Positions 39,254-47,518 of a stretch of DNA of 64,000 nt are shown here, piece after piece (the first letter of the stretch is position 1; every line of letters starts with the position of its first letter). The DNA is from Acidocella sp. (GTDB taxonomy: Bacteria > Pseudomonadota > Alphaproteobacteria > Acetobacterales > Acetobacteraceae): the NCBI GenBank assembly GCA_027308685.1, contig DAIDEE010000042.1, forward strand, positions 1-64,000. The letters run 5' to 3'. The position numbers and the translations under genes are program-made. The notes beneath the pieces were generated by a model. The model ran no database searches. It was not told where the DNA came from and was given only the letters and a program-made list of their open reading frames with translations.

Positions 39254-39350
39254 CCTGATTCTCCTTGATTGTAGGCCGCAACCGGACACTCAAGAATCGC
39301 TCGGCGACCTTACATGACGCGTAGTGTCCTAAAAAATTTCAGGTGTATCA

Positions 39351-39364
39351 TTGATATAGATCAA
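39351..39364 (-). promoter_or_regulatory. Perfect FNR/FixK-type box upstream of hyaA
   Basis: TTGATATAGATCAA is an exact match to the palindrome TTGAT-N4-ATCAA bound by FNR, ANR, FnrN and FixK proteins. It lies 98 bases upstream of the hyaA GTG start in the 126-base gap behind the 39380-39994 gene. The -10 at the class II distance (GACACT) is weak. Confidence 0.7.
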
Positions 39365-39379
39365 AGCCTTGCGCTCCCG

Positions 39380-39994
39380 TCACAAATTGATATCGTACCG
39401 GCTTAATTTACGGATTAAATTGATCGGTACTTGTGAAGGCATCCGAAGTCGACGATCGTCAAATTTCCTGGGGGGGAATTGCTCCATGCGTGCATCGCGG
39501 GCACGGATAAGGGATTTTATTTCAGTATTAAAAAGAATGAGAATATGTTCGAGCCAATTTGCGACATCTCTCGGAGGCGCATGTGCCAACATCGGATGAT
39601 CAAGATACGACTCCAGAATTCCAGCGGGTTGCCAGACCTCGCCAGTGACCCAGCGATTGGTGGTAAAAAGCCGGATCGGAAAGCCCTTATTACTGACCGA
39701 AACGCCAATTAGGTGTGAAAATTGCTCTGTTGGGGCGGGAACAAAGATATGAAAATGGCCGTGCTCAGCCCGTAACCGCTGTTCGGGTGGATGAGCATGA
39801 TAGTAAAACCTCCAGCCAGACCGCGGGTCAACTGCATCTGGCTGGGGGTAGTGCGCCCATTCAACAAATTCTTGTCCGACTCCTAATAAGCGCGAAGGAG
39901 CATTTTGTCCGACAGCCGCCCAGGCCGCAATTTGAGTCACGATGTAAGTTGCGTCAGGCGCCAAATGTGAGTGCGTTGAGGCCGATGTGTCCAT
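39380..39994 (-). CDS. Conserved hypothetical protein, last gene of the sqr operon
   Basis: A 204-residue soluble protein without signal peptide or membrane helix. It has a mixed alpha/beta look with a His/Trp/Phe-rich middle (WRFYYHAHPP, EHGHFHIFVPAP, TTNRWVTGEVW). This resembles DUF6969-type proteins as I remember them, a weak assignment. It begins nine bases after the truncated sulfurtransferase and so belongs to the sqr-trx cluster. Its His-rich segments could bind metal. The function is unknown. Confidence 0.7.
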   Translation of the reverse strand: MDTSASTHSHLAPDATYIVTQIAAWAAVGQNAPSRLLGVGQEFVEWAHYPQPDAVDPRSGWRFYYHAHPPEQRLRAEHGHFHIFVPAPTEQFSHLIGVSVSNKGFPIRLFTTNRWVTGEVWQPAGILESYLDHPMLAHAPPRDVANWLEHILILFNTEIKSLIRARDARMEQFPPRKFDDRRLRMPSQVPINLIRKLSRYDINL

Positions 39995-40003
39995 TGCCGA
40001 CTC

Positions 40004-40324
40004 TTAGAATGCTGAGGTTCCGATGACCACGGGATGCGCTGGATTTTGAGCCCAGTCGGCCATCGACCCATCGTATAAAGCAACATTTTGATTATTCAAC
40101 ACCTCGTGCATTACAAACCAGCCCCCTGAAGCCAGGTGGCCTGTATTACAGAATGTAAATGCCGGTTTTGTTAATGAGATGCCCGCCTTCGCCAGTGCAG
40201 CCAGCGAAGCGAGCTTATCAAGTACGCCCTCATGGTCAGGTGTCTCCAGTGCATCGGTCGGCAGATTCATGGCTCCCGGAATTGTGCCAACATTATTTGA
40301 AAGCGCAACCGGATTTGAAGCCAA
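40004..40324 (-). CDS. Truncated sulfurtransferase (C-terminal rhodanese part only)
   Basis: A 106-residue frame whose residues ~14-106 align with the last third of the two-domain sulfurtransferase at 3364-4332: GTIPGAMNLP, FCNTGHLASGGWFVMHEVL and ALYDGSMADW. The active-site Cys59 loop CNTGHLAS is identical, but the N-terminal rhodanese domain and the first half of the catalytic domain are missing. The only start is a TTG inside the preceding membrane-protein gene, with which it overlaps by 32 bases in another frame. It may be a translated mini-rhodanese or a remnant of a deletion. Confidence 0.6.
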   Translation of the reverse strand: MASNPVALSNNVGTIPGAMNLPTDALETPDHEGVLDKLASLAALAKAGISLTKPAFTFCNTGHLASGGWFVMHEVLNNQNVALYDGSMADWAQNPAHPVVIGTSAF

Positions 40325-40496
40325 GTTTTTTGAAAATCATCGCAGCAGGGCAGACACCGGTGAAGCCGGTTTGTAGCAAATTCAGGCCAACGAACGCGGT
40401 AAATAAATAGAACCAAGGCGAGATCAGCCAGCCCAGCAACAGGCTGAGCAGGATCATGAAGCCAGCAAACGAAAGTACGGCGTTATCGATTGTCAT
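40293..40496 (-). CDS. Small membrane protein, DUF2892/YgaP-like
   Basis: A 67-residue protein with two hydrophobic helices (~8-25 and ~27-47) followed by GLNLLQTGFTGVCPAAMIFKKLG, the hallmark of DUF2892 proteins. In YgaP the same helices anchor a rhodanese domain in the membrane. Here a separate rhodanese fragment follows directly, suggesting a split version of that arrangement. It is 10 bases downstream of the thioredoxin gene. Confidence 0.85.
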   Translation of the reverse strand: MTIDNAVLSFAGFMILLSLLLGWLISPWFYLFTAFVGLNLLQTGFTGVCPAAMIFKKLGFKSGCAFK

Positions 40497-40506
40497 TTTA
40501 GGTCCT

Positions 40507-40944
40507 TTAAGTGGTGGTTTGGCAGCGCACCCATTGCAGAATTTGCTGCGCTGTCATCGCGCCGACCTTTTGAGATTTAAGGGCACCGCCTGAGAACAGC
40601 AGCAAGGTGGGGATAGAGCGCACGGCATATTTGGTCATGGAGGCAGGCGCCGTGTCGGCATTCAGCTTTAACAACCGCATCCGCGGCTCTAACTGCGCCG
40701 CCGCTTGCTCAAAATGCGGTGCCATTGAGTTACAGGGGCCGCACCAGGGCGCCCAAATGTCCACCAGCAGGTCAATGCCGTCATTTTGAATATGACGCGC
40801 CAGAGCATTTTCATTCACTGACAGCGGATGCGCCGTGAAGAGCGGCTTATGGCAAGCGCCGCAGATGGGCACTTGCGCAAGCCGCTCGGCCGGCACACGG
40901 TTTATGCTGGAACATGCAGGGCAAACCAGGGTTATTGCGGCCAT
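40507..40944 (-). CDS. trxC: Thioredoxin 2 (TrxC-like)
   Basis: A 145-residue thioredoxin with an N-terminal zinc ribbon (CPACSS and CGACHKPL, ~9-40) and a thioredoxin domain whose active site is WAPWCGPCNSMAPHF. TrxC proteins reduce disulfides and persulfides. In this operon it may reduce persulfides made by the sulfide:quinone oxidoreductase, from which it is separated by 22 bases. Confidence 0.92.
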   Translation of the reverse strand: MAAITLVCPACSSINRVPAERLAQVPICGACHKPLFTAHPLSVNENALARHIQNDGIDLLVDIWAPWCGPCNSMAPHFEQAAAQLEPRMRLLKLNADTAPASMTKYAVRSIPTLLLFSGGALKSQKVGAMTAQQILQWVRCQTTT

Positions 40945-40966
40945 GGTAAGATAACTTCTACCCCTT

Positions 40967-42247
40967 TTATGGAACCCGGTCTAATAATTTCGGGATTTTC
41001 AACTGCTTTAACAGGTAGCGTTCATAGAACGGTTCGCTCTTGCCGACCTTGATCTTGCGCAAGAAATATTTCTCGAACCCAACTTTCGCTAGATGCACCC
41101 ATTTGCCGCTGCCAGACCAGTTGACGTTACGGGGCGGAATTTGTGGCTGGGCGACGAATGCCACGCCGCCATCGCCAAAGTCAGCCAGACAGATGGCGTT
41201 CCAGCTTGGTTTGATGTCCGGTTGCTGGCCCCGCAGCAAGCCACCTATGTTGTGGGCGGTAGCGGTGACCATGGATTCAATCATGAAGCCGGTTTTGGGT
41301 ACGCCAACTGGCACCGGGGTTTTGCCAGTGGGCGGAATGGCAACGCAAACCCCGATGGAAAATACATTCGGGAAGGCAGTGTTGCGCTGATAGGCATCGG
41401 CCAGAATGAAGCCGCGCGGGTTGGTCAGCCCCTCAATACCGTACACCGCCGGTACGCCGCGGAATGGTGGCATCATCATGCTGTATGAGAAATCCAGCGT
41501 ATGCGTGGTTTTCAGGCTGGCGTCCTCGTTCAGTTCCTCGACCATCATCTGCCCTGGCGTGACTTTCTTAACCCGCGCGTTGGTGACCCACTTGATGTGG
41601 CGGTTGCGTAGTTCGCTCTCCAACAAACTCTTGGTGTCGCCTACGCCATCCAGCCCGAGGTGGCCGATATAGGGTTCAGGGGTCACAAAGGTCATCGGCA
41701 CCTTGTTCCGGATTTTGCGCTTACGCAGTTCGGTGTCCAGAATCAGGGCAAATTCATAGGCTGGACCGAAGCAAGAAACCCCCTGCACAGCACCGACCAC
41801 AATGGGGCCGGGGTTTTTGCAAAATTCTTCAAATGCCATGAAGGCTTGCTCGGCATGGCCGGTTTCGCAGATCGATTGGGTATGGGCATCCGGGCCCAGG
41901 CCTGAAATTTCGTCAAAGGCCAGTTCAGGGCCGGTGGCGATGACCAGATAGTCGTAGGAAACAGTCTCACCGCTGGTCAGTGTGATCTGGTTCTGTCCAG
42001 GCATCACCCGGGCTGCACCCTCGGTAACGAACTTAATTTTTTTCTTCGCCATAATTTTGGTGAGATCCACTTCAATATCCTTCCGTTCCCGCCAGCCGAT
42101 GGCGACCCAAGGATTTGAAGGATAAAATTGATATGAAGGACCTTTTCCAATCACGGTAATCCGGTCTTCCGGCCTCAACTGCTCAGACATTTCGTAAGCC
42201 ATCAGCGTTCCGCCGAGGCCAGACCCCAAAACAACGATCTCAGACAT
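40967..42247 (-). CDS. sqr: Sulfide:quinone oxidoreductase, type I
   Basis: A 426-residue membrane-associated flavoprotein that oxidises sulfide to sulfane sulfur and reduces quinone. The FAD-binding GSGLGGTLMAYEM is at the N-terminus and DYLVIATGPEL follows. The three redox Cys are at 127 (SICETGHAEQ), 159 (GVSCFGPAYEF) and 353 (NAICLADFGD), matching Cys128, Cys160 and Cys356 of the Acidithiobacillus ferrooxidans enzyme as I recall it. A C-terminal amphipathic region (WVHLAKVGFEKYFLRKIKVG) should bind the membrane. It is the first gene of an operon with trxC and rhodanese-like genes and divergent from a persulfide-type regulator. Confidence 0.93.
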   Translation of the reverse strand: MSEIVVLGSGLGGTLMAYEMSEQLRPEDRITVIGKGPSYQFYPSNPWVAIGWRERKDIEVDLTKIMAKKKIKFVTEGAARVMPGQNQITLTSGETVSYDYLVIATGPELAFDEISGLGPDAHTQSICETGHAEQAFMAFEEFCKNPGPIVVGAVQGVSCFGPAYEFALILDTELRKRKIRNKVPMTFVTPEPYIGHLGLDGVGDTKSLLESELRNRHIKWVTNARVKKVTPGQMMVEELNEDASLKTTHTLDFSYSMMMPPFRGVPAVYGIEGLTNPRGFILADAYQRNTAFPNVFSIGVCVAIPPTGKTPVPVGVPKTGFMIESMVTATAHNIGGLLRGQQPDIKPSWNAICLADFGDGGVAFVAQPQIPPRNVNWSGSGKWVHLAKVGFEKYFLRKIKVGKSEPFYERYLLKQLKIPKLLDRVP

Positions 42248-42281
42248 AGATTAACCCCCATTCAATTTTTGCTGTTGCACA

Positions 42282-42303
42282 TATATTCGTTTATTCGTAT
42301 ATA
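42282..42303. promoter_or_regulatory. Dyad in the sqr/regulator divergent promoter, candidate operator
   Basis: TATATNCG and CGNATATA are arranged as an inverted repeat around a six-base AT spacer, in a 63-base gap between sqr and the ArsR gene. A 10-base perfect palindrome CGTATATACG (42296-42305) overlaps its right arm. The site ends eight bases before the regulator ATG, fit for autorepression and control of sqr. Confidence 0.5.
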
Positions 42304-42310
42304 CGCAACT

Positions 42311-42697
42311 ATGAAAATTAACCCTGAGCTCATGCATAGCGCTGCCGGTCAGGCGAGCGAGGTTTTGAAGTCTCTGGCGAACCCGCACCGCTTGGTGATC
42401 CTTTGTCAGTTGATCAATGGCGAGCGCTCAGTGGGGGAACTGGCAGCGTTCCTGGAACTACGCAGCTCAACTGTCTCGCAGCATTTGTCGTTGTTACGGC
42501 GTGATGGGCTGGTCTCCGCCAGGCGTGATGGGCAAACGATCTGGTACGGTATCGCCAGTGTAGCTGCCCAGAAAATTTTAGAAACCTTGTTTACTATATA
42601 CTGTTCACCCACCGAAGCAGGTTCAGAGTCAATTGCCTTGATTTGTGCGAGCGATATGCCTTCGCAACCTCGTTCTTCTGTTAAATTGAAAGGTTAA
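42311..42697 (+). CDS. ArsR-family persulfide-type regulator, BigR/SqrR-like
   Basis: A 128-residue winged-helix repressor: helix pair SEVLKSLANPHRLVILCQL, recognition helix LRSSTVSQHLSLLRRDGLV, wing RRDGQTIWYGI. Cys32 (VILCQL) and Cys98 (TIYCSP) lie 66 residues apart, the same spacing as Cys42/Cys108 of BigR and Cys41/Cys107 of SqrR. In those proteins persulfide links the pair by a tetrasulfide bridge and releases DNA. The ATG at 42311 is used; no strong ribosome binding site precedes it. It is divergent from sqr and heads an operon with a rhodanese and an RND pump. Confidence 0.88.
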   Translation: MKINPELMHSAAGQASEVLKSLANPHRLVILCQLINGERSVGELAAFLELRSSTVSQHLSLLRRDGLVSARRDGQTIWYGIASVAAQKILETLFTIYCSPTEAGSESIALICASDMPSQPRSSVKLKG

Positions 42698-42700
42698 GCT

Positions 42701-43072
42701 ATGTTTTTCGGATCGAAAAAATCAGAGATTAAAAATTACACGCCGGCGGAATTGCACGACGCACTTGCAAAACATGCTGTGACACTGGTTGACGTTAGGG
42801 AGCCAGGTGAATTTGCCGGGGCTCGAATTCATGGAGCCGTGCTGTTTCCGCTTTCCAGCTTCGACCCCGCTGCTCTGCCACGCGACCCGGCGCGGCCGAT
42901 TGTTCTGCAATGTGGCTCCGGCAAGCGGTCGCTTACCGCGGCTGAAATGTGCCGCAAGGCAGGTGTTGAAGTTGCTGGGCATCTGGCTGGTGGCATCGGT
43001 GCCTGGGCGCACGCCGGGCTGCCGGTAACGAGCATGGATCCTGCAACGGGCAAAATTATCGACCGCGCCTGA
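42701..43072 (+). CDS. Single-domain rhodanese
   Basis: A 123-residue cytoplasmic rhodanese. VTLVDVREPGEFAGARIHGAVLFPL is the CH2A-type region, and the active loop is CGSGKRS with the catalytic Cys at about 68. It has no signal peptide. Only three bases separate it from the upstream regulator. It likely carries or transfers sulfane sulfur released by sulfide oxidation. Confidence 0.92.
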   Translation: MFFGSKKSEIKNYTPAELHDALAKHAVTLVDVREPGEFAGARIHGAVLFPLSSFDPAALPRDPARPIVLQCGSGKRSLTAAEMCRKAGVEVAGHLAGGIGAWAHAGLPVTSMDPATGKIIDRA

Positions 43073-43097
43073 TCTGGCGTTTTCTGGAGTAGCCCTC

Positions 43098-44114
43098 ATG
43101 CGTATCTTTCCAATAGCCATGGGGCTGAGCTTTTGGGTCTGGGTGTTAAGTGCCCAGGCCGAGCCGGCGCCGGGGAGTTTCATCGTTAATACGATTGAAA
43201 TCGCTGATCAAAAAGCGGTTTTTGCGACGGTGGAGAGCGCGCATGTGGTGGCTGCCCGGAGCCGAATCGGGGGGACTGTAACGACACTAACGGTTCAGGA
43301 TGGCGATACCGTTACCGCCGGACAAACCATTGCGGTTGTTGCGGACCCTACTTTGGTGCAGCAATTGCGGGCGCTCGAGGCTGAGATAGCCGGGCTTAAG
43401 GCGCAGTTAGCACAGTCTAAAATTGACTTTGCGCGCGCCCAAGGGTTGATCCACAGCGGAGCAATTTCTCGTTCGACGCTTGATCAGACACAAACCGGCG
43501 TGAGGGTGGCTGCCAGCAGCCTGATGGCAAAAATTGCCGCCCGCGATGCCTTAAACCAGCAGATCGGCGAGGGCGCGGTGCTGGCGCCGGTCTCCGGGCG
43601 CGTGCTCCTGACCCCGGTCACTCAAGGTGCCGTGGTGTTGAATGGCGATACTTTGGCAACGATCGCCGAGCAGGATTATGTGTTACGACTGGACGTGCCA
43701 GAATATCATACAGGATTTCTGCAATTAGGTGATCTGGTGCGCATTGATACGCGCGATGCCAAAACGACATCGCCAGAATTTGGCAAAATCATCTTGATAT
43801 ACCCGCAGATTCAAAATGGTCGGGTGGAGGCTGATGCCACGGCGCCAAACCTTGGTTCGTATTTTGTCGGCCAGCGTGTTGAGGTTTGGGTCTATGCCGG
43901 CTCGCGTCCTGGTATCGTGATTCCGGCACGTTACATTGAGACGCGGTTTGGTCTTAATTATGTCGATATGCGAGTAGCGAACGGCGGCCGGATAACGGTG
44001 CCGATACAGCGAGGCGAGTCGCAGCCAACACCTGCAATGCCGGATGGCGTTGAAATTCTATCAGGGCTGCATGAAGGCGACGAACTGTTACTGCCAAACG
44101 TAAACGCGCCATGA
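43098..44114 (+). CDS. RND efflux periplasmic adaptor (HlyD/MFP family)
   Basis: A 338-residue adaptor with a Sec signal peptide (cleavage after AQA ~22). Domains: lipoyl half-motifs (GGTVTTLTVQDGDTVTAGQTIAVVAD and later LAPVSGRVLLTPVTQGAVVLNGDTLATI), an alpha-hairpin coiled coil (~90-150), a beta-barrel and a membrane-proximal domain. It lacks a lipobox Cys. Its stop overlaps the start of the RND permease (ATGA). It belongs to the persulfide-regulator operon. Confidence 0.92.
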   Translation: MRIFPIAMGLSFWVWVLSAQAEPAPGSFIVNTIEIADQKAVFATVESAHVVAARSRIGGTVTTLTVQDGDTVTAGQTIAVVADPTLVQQLRALEAEIAGLKAQLAQSKIDFARAQGLIHSGAISRSTLDQTQTGVRVAASSLMAKIAARDALNQQIGEGAVLAPVSGRVLLTPVTQGAVVLNGDTLATIAEQDYVLRLDVPEYHTGFLQLGDLVRIDTRDAKTTSPEFGKIILIYPQIQNGRVEADATAPNLGSYFVGQRVEVWVYAGSRPGIVIPARYIETRFGLNYVDMRVANGGRITVPIQRGESQPTPAMPDGVEILSGLHEGDELLLPNVNAP

Positions 44115-47100
44115 GTCTTGGAATCTCAGGAGCGATCTCAAAGCGCTTCATCCGCTCGCCATTAACGCCGCTATTTCTTATCGCTGCCCTGATGGCGGGG
44201 ATGATCGCACTCATGACAATTCCGCGTGAGGAAGATCCACAGATTCATGTTCCTATGGTCGATGTCGTCGTCAATGCTGACGGGCTGAAAGCTGGCGATG
44301 CGGTCGAGCTTATTACCAAACCGCTTGAAATTATTTTGCGTGGAATTCCAGGTGTTGAGCATATTTATAGCACGACTGTGGATAATCAGGTAGTTGTTAC
44401 CGCGCGATTTGTTGTTGGCACGAATGAAGACAACGCGGTATTGCTGGTAAACGATAAGATCAATGATAACCTCAACCGCATCCCGATTGGTATTCCACAG
44501 CCGTTGATCGTGGGCCATGGTATTGATGATGTCGCGATTGTCACCCTAACCCTCACCCCCAAACCAGCTGCAGCGCAACATTGGGATCCCGCAGCGCTAA
44601 CCCAGCTTGCGACAAAATTACAAGGCGAGTTGATCAAGGTTCCGAATGTAGGGTTAACATATATCGCAGGCGAGGACCCGGAGCAGATCAGAGTCGAACC
44701 AGATCCCGAAAAGCTGATGCTGTACGGCGTGACACTCCAGCAACTGGTGGCACGGCTACAGGAGGCCAACAAGGCCTTCAGTACGAATATGGTGCGCAAT
44801 GACGGCACGATGGATGGCGTGGATATCGGCGGCAGTTTGCAGGGGATTCCTGATATCGGATTGTTGCTTGTCACCACGCGCGATAATCGCCCCGTGTACG
44901 TTCGTGATGTAGCCCATGTGGTGCTGGCCCCGACTCCTCTGGAAAACCAAGTCTGGGCCTATACGCGCAACGGAACGCAATGGACGCGCACGCCAGCCGT
45001 CACGCTTGCCATCGCCAAGCGGGCAGGTGCCAATGCCGTTACTGTTTCGCACGATGTACTGACACAACTTAACACCCTGCAAGGTCAATTAATTCCTAGT
45101 GATATTCAGGTGCAGGTGACCCGTAATTATGGTCAGACGGCGACGCAGAAGGCCAATGAATTACTCTTCCATTTGGCGCTGGCGACCGTGTCTATTGTAG
45201 TTCTTATTGGCCTCACCATTGGTTGGCGCGAGGCGGCCGTTACGGCAGTAGTCATTCCCACCACGATTCTTCTGACTCTCTTCGCCGCAGAGTTGATGGG
45301 ATACACGATTAATCGCGTAAGCCTATTTGCACTGATATTCTCGATCGGTATTCTGGTTGATGATGCGATTGTTGTCGTTGAGAACATCGACCGACATTGG
45401 GCTATGCGTGATGGCCGAAGCCGGTTGACAAGCGCTATTGAGGCAGTGGCCGAAGTCGGTAACCCCACCATCATCGCTACCTTGACCGTGGTAACAGCGC
45501 TACTGCCAATGTTGTTTGTTAGTGGTCTGATGGGGCCATATATGGGCCCAATACCTGCAGTAGCGTCGGCCGCTATGGTATTTTCATTCTTTGTTGCCAT
45601 GACCATTGTGCCATGGTTGATGATGAAATTTTCTAAAAATTTAACTTCAGAGGCCGCACATGAGGATCACGAAGGCCGGTTGAGCCGGTTATATGTTGCC
45701 ATTGCAAACCCGGTGTTGAAGACGCGCAGGCGCGCTTTAAATTTTTTATTGCTGGTTGGCGCCGCAACATTAATTGCATGTTCAATGTTTTATTTCGATC
45801 TGGTGAAGGTAAAGTTATTGCCTTTCGATAATAAATCAGAGCTGGACGTCGTACTGAATCTGCCGCCGGGTGCCACGCTGGAAGATAGTGCGCGAACCAT
45901 TTTTGCGATGTCACGGGTGGCAGGTAAAATGCCGGAGGTAGTTTCCATGCAAGCGTATGTTGGTACCGCGGCGCCTTTCGATTTCAATGGATTGGTACGC
46001 CATTATTACGCGCGCCAGACCCCTGAATTGGCCGAGCTGCATATCGTGCTAAGTGACAAAAGCCAGCGTAGCCGTGAGAGCCACGCCATCGCCGTAGATT
46101 TACGCACTCAACTTGACGCGCAGGTGTTGCTGCCCCCTGGCGGTGTCGTTAAGGTGGTTGAGGTACCGCCGGGACCGCCTGTGATAGCGACTTTGCTGGC
46201 TGAAATATATGGCCCGGACCAAGCCACCCGCTTGGCTGAAGCTCAGAAGGTAAAAGCATTATTCAAATCCATTCCGTTTATCGTTGATGTGGATGATAGT
46301 TACGGGCGACCGCCGCCTCGGTTGCAGATCACTGTGGATCAGGATGAGCTTGAGTATTTTGGTGTTCAGCAAAGTGATGTGAATGACACGATCCGCGATC
46401 TGTTCAATGGGGTAGGCGTTGGATATTCGTACCGTGGCGTTGACCGGCCACCTTTAGAAATTGCCTTCGGATTACCAAAAACTGGCCTGACGTGGAATCA
46501 ATCGGTTGCATCCACGCCAATTCCTGCAAACAACCTACCAGGTGCGCGTGGCGTGGTTGAACTGGGGCAAGTTGTCAGTGTCAGTCAGACCCTGGGTTCA
46601 CGTTCGATTTTTCGCCGAGATGGGCATTTTGCTGATATGATTACGGGCGAATTAGCGGGTGAATTTGAAGCGCCGATCTACGGGATGTTTGCTGTAGATA
46701 AGGCAATCGAAAAAACTGATTGGGGCAGCATGCCCAAGCCGGATATTCGCTTCTTCAGTCAACCAGATAATGAAGCAAAGCCCTCGATATTGTGGGATGG
46801 CGAATGGCAAATTACTTTTGTAACCTTCCGGGATATGGGCATAGCCTTTGGTGTGGCGATCCTGGGCATTTATGTGCTGGTTGTTGGCTTGTTCGGCAGT
46901 TTCAAACTGCCGTTGGTCGTCCTGACCCCTATCCCGCTGACGCTCATCGGGATTATGTTGGGGCATTGGCTGCTAGGTGCAGATTTTACCGCCACCTCGA
47001 TGATTGGATTTATTGCGCTCGCCGGTATTATTGTGCGGAATTCGATCTTGCTGGTAGATTTTATCCGTAACCGGCAAACCGTCGGTAAGCCGCTACGTGA

Positions 47101-47320
47101 TGTATTGCTGGACGCCGGTGCCATTCGTGCCAAGCCCATTTTGCTAACGGCTGTGGCGGCGATGATCAGCGCGGCGACGATATTGTCCGACCCAATCTTT
47201 CAGGGCTTGGCAGTATCATTGTTGTTCGGTTTAGTGTCGTCAACCTTGCTAACCTTGTTAGTCATTCCAGCGATCTACGTGGTACTGCGCGATGATGGAA
47301 AACCTGCAACCGAGAAATAA
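44111..47320 (+). CDS. RND efflux transporter permease (AcrB/MdtC family)
   Basis: A 1069-residue inner membrane pump with the RND layout: helix 1, large periplasmic loop, helices 2-6, second loop, helices 8-12. The proton-relay Asp pair lies in GILVDDAIVVVENIDRH (TM4), and a conserved helix GFIALAGIIVRNSILLVDFI is near the C-terminus. Proton motive force drives export through the adaptor. No TolC-type outer membrane gene follows, so it must borrow one. Linkage to a BigR/SqrR-like regulator and rhodanese suggests a reduced-sulfur or sulfur-stress-induced substrate, which is inference. Confidence 0.93.
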   Translation: MSLGISGAISKRFIRSPLTPLFLIAALMAGMIALMTIPREEDPQIHVPMVDVVVNADGLKAGDAVELITKPLEIILRGIPGVEHIYSTTVDNQVVVTARFVVGTNEDNAVLLVNDKINDNLNRIPIGIPQPLIVGHGIDDVAIVTLTLTPKPAAAQHWDPAALTQLATKLQGELIKVPNVGLTYIAGEDPEQIRVEPDPEKLMLYGVTLQQLVARLQEANKAFSTNMVRNDGTMDGVDIGGSLQGIPDIGLLLVTTRDNRPVYVRDVAHVVLAPTPLENQVWAYTRNGTQWTRTPAVTLAIAKRAGANAVTVSHDVLTQLNTLQGQLIPSDIQVQVTRNYGQTATQKANELLFHLALATVSIVVLIGLTIGWREAAVTAVVIPTTILLTLFAAELMGYTINRVSLFALIFSIGILVDDAIVVVENIDRHWAMRDGRSRLTSAIEAVAEVGNPTIIATLTVVTALLPMLFVSGLMGPYMGPIPAVASAAMVFSFFVAMTIVPWLMMKFSKNLTSEAAHEDHEGRLSRLYVAIANPVLKTRRRALNFLLLVGAATLIACSMFYFDLVKVKLLPFDNKSELDVVLNLPPGATLEDSARTIFAMSRVAGKMPEVVSMQAYVGTAAPFDFNGLVRHYYARQTPELAELHIVLSDKSQRSRESHAIAVDLRTQLDAQVLLPPGGVVKVVEVPPGPPVIATLLAEIYGPDQATRLAEAQKVKALFKSIPFIVDVDDSYGRPPPRLQITVDQDELEYFGVQQSDVNDTIRDLFNGVGVGYSYRGVDRPPLEIAFGLPKTGLTWNQSVASTPIPANNLPGARGVVELGQVVSVSQTLGSRSIFRRDGHFADMITGELAGEFEAPIYGMFAVDKAIEKTDWGSMPKPDIRFFSQPDNEAKPSILWDGEWQITFVTFRDMGIAFGVAILGIYVLVVGLFGSFKLPLVVLTPIPLTLIGIMLGHWLLGADFTATSMIGFIALAGIIVRNSILLVDFIRNRQTVGKPLRDVLLDAGAIRAKPILLTAVAAMISAATILSDPIFQGLAVSLLFGLVSSTLLTLLVIPAIYVVLRDDGKPATEK

Positions 47321-47400
47321 ATCTCGGGTGAATTGGATGATTTTACACCATTAAAAGCCTGTACCCAACTTACAAAACGACAGCAATAATTGTATTAAAG

Positions 47401-47435
47401 GTGATTATTTGTTCTTAAAAAGAACAAATAATCAC
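47401..47435. repeat. Perfect 16-bp inverted repeat with AAA loop
   Basis: GTGATTATTTGTTCTT pairs fully with AAGAACAAATAATCAC across a three-base loop, 81 bases after the RND stop. It lacks a proper U-tract, so it may be a weak terminator for the RND operon, a protein-binding site or an extruding cruciform. Confidence 0.8.
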
Positions 47436-47490
47436 AGTTTCGTTAAAACGCCATGTAAGTTTGTCTAATCGGTCATTTCGTATTGATTAG

Positions 47491-47518
47491 TTGACGTATG
47501 ATAGAATACTGTTACGAT
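47491..47518 (+). promoter_or_regulatory. Candidate promoter for the patatin gene
   Basis: TTGACG (47491-47496), 16-base spacer, TACGAT (47513-47518). The start codon is about 185 bases downstream at 47707. Moderate match only. Confidence 0.35.
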
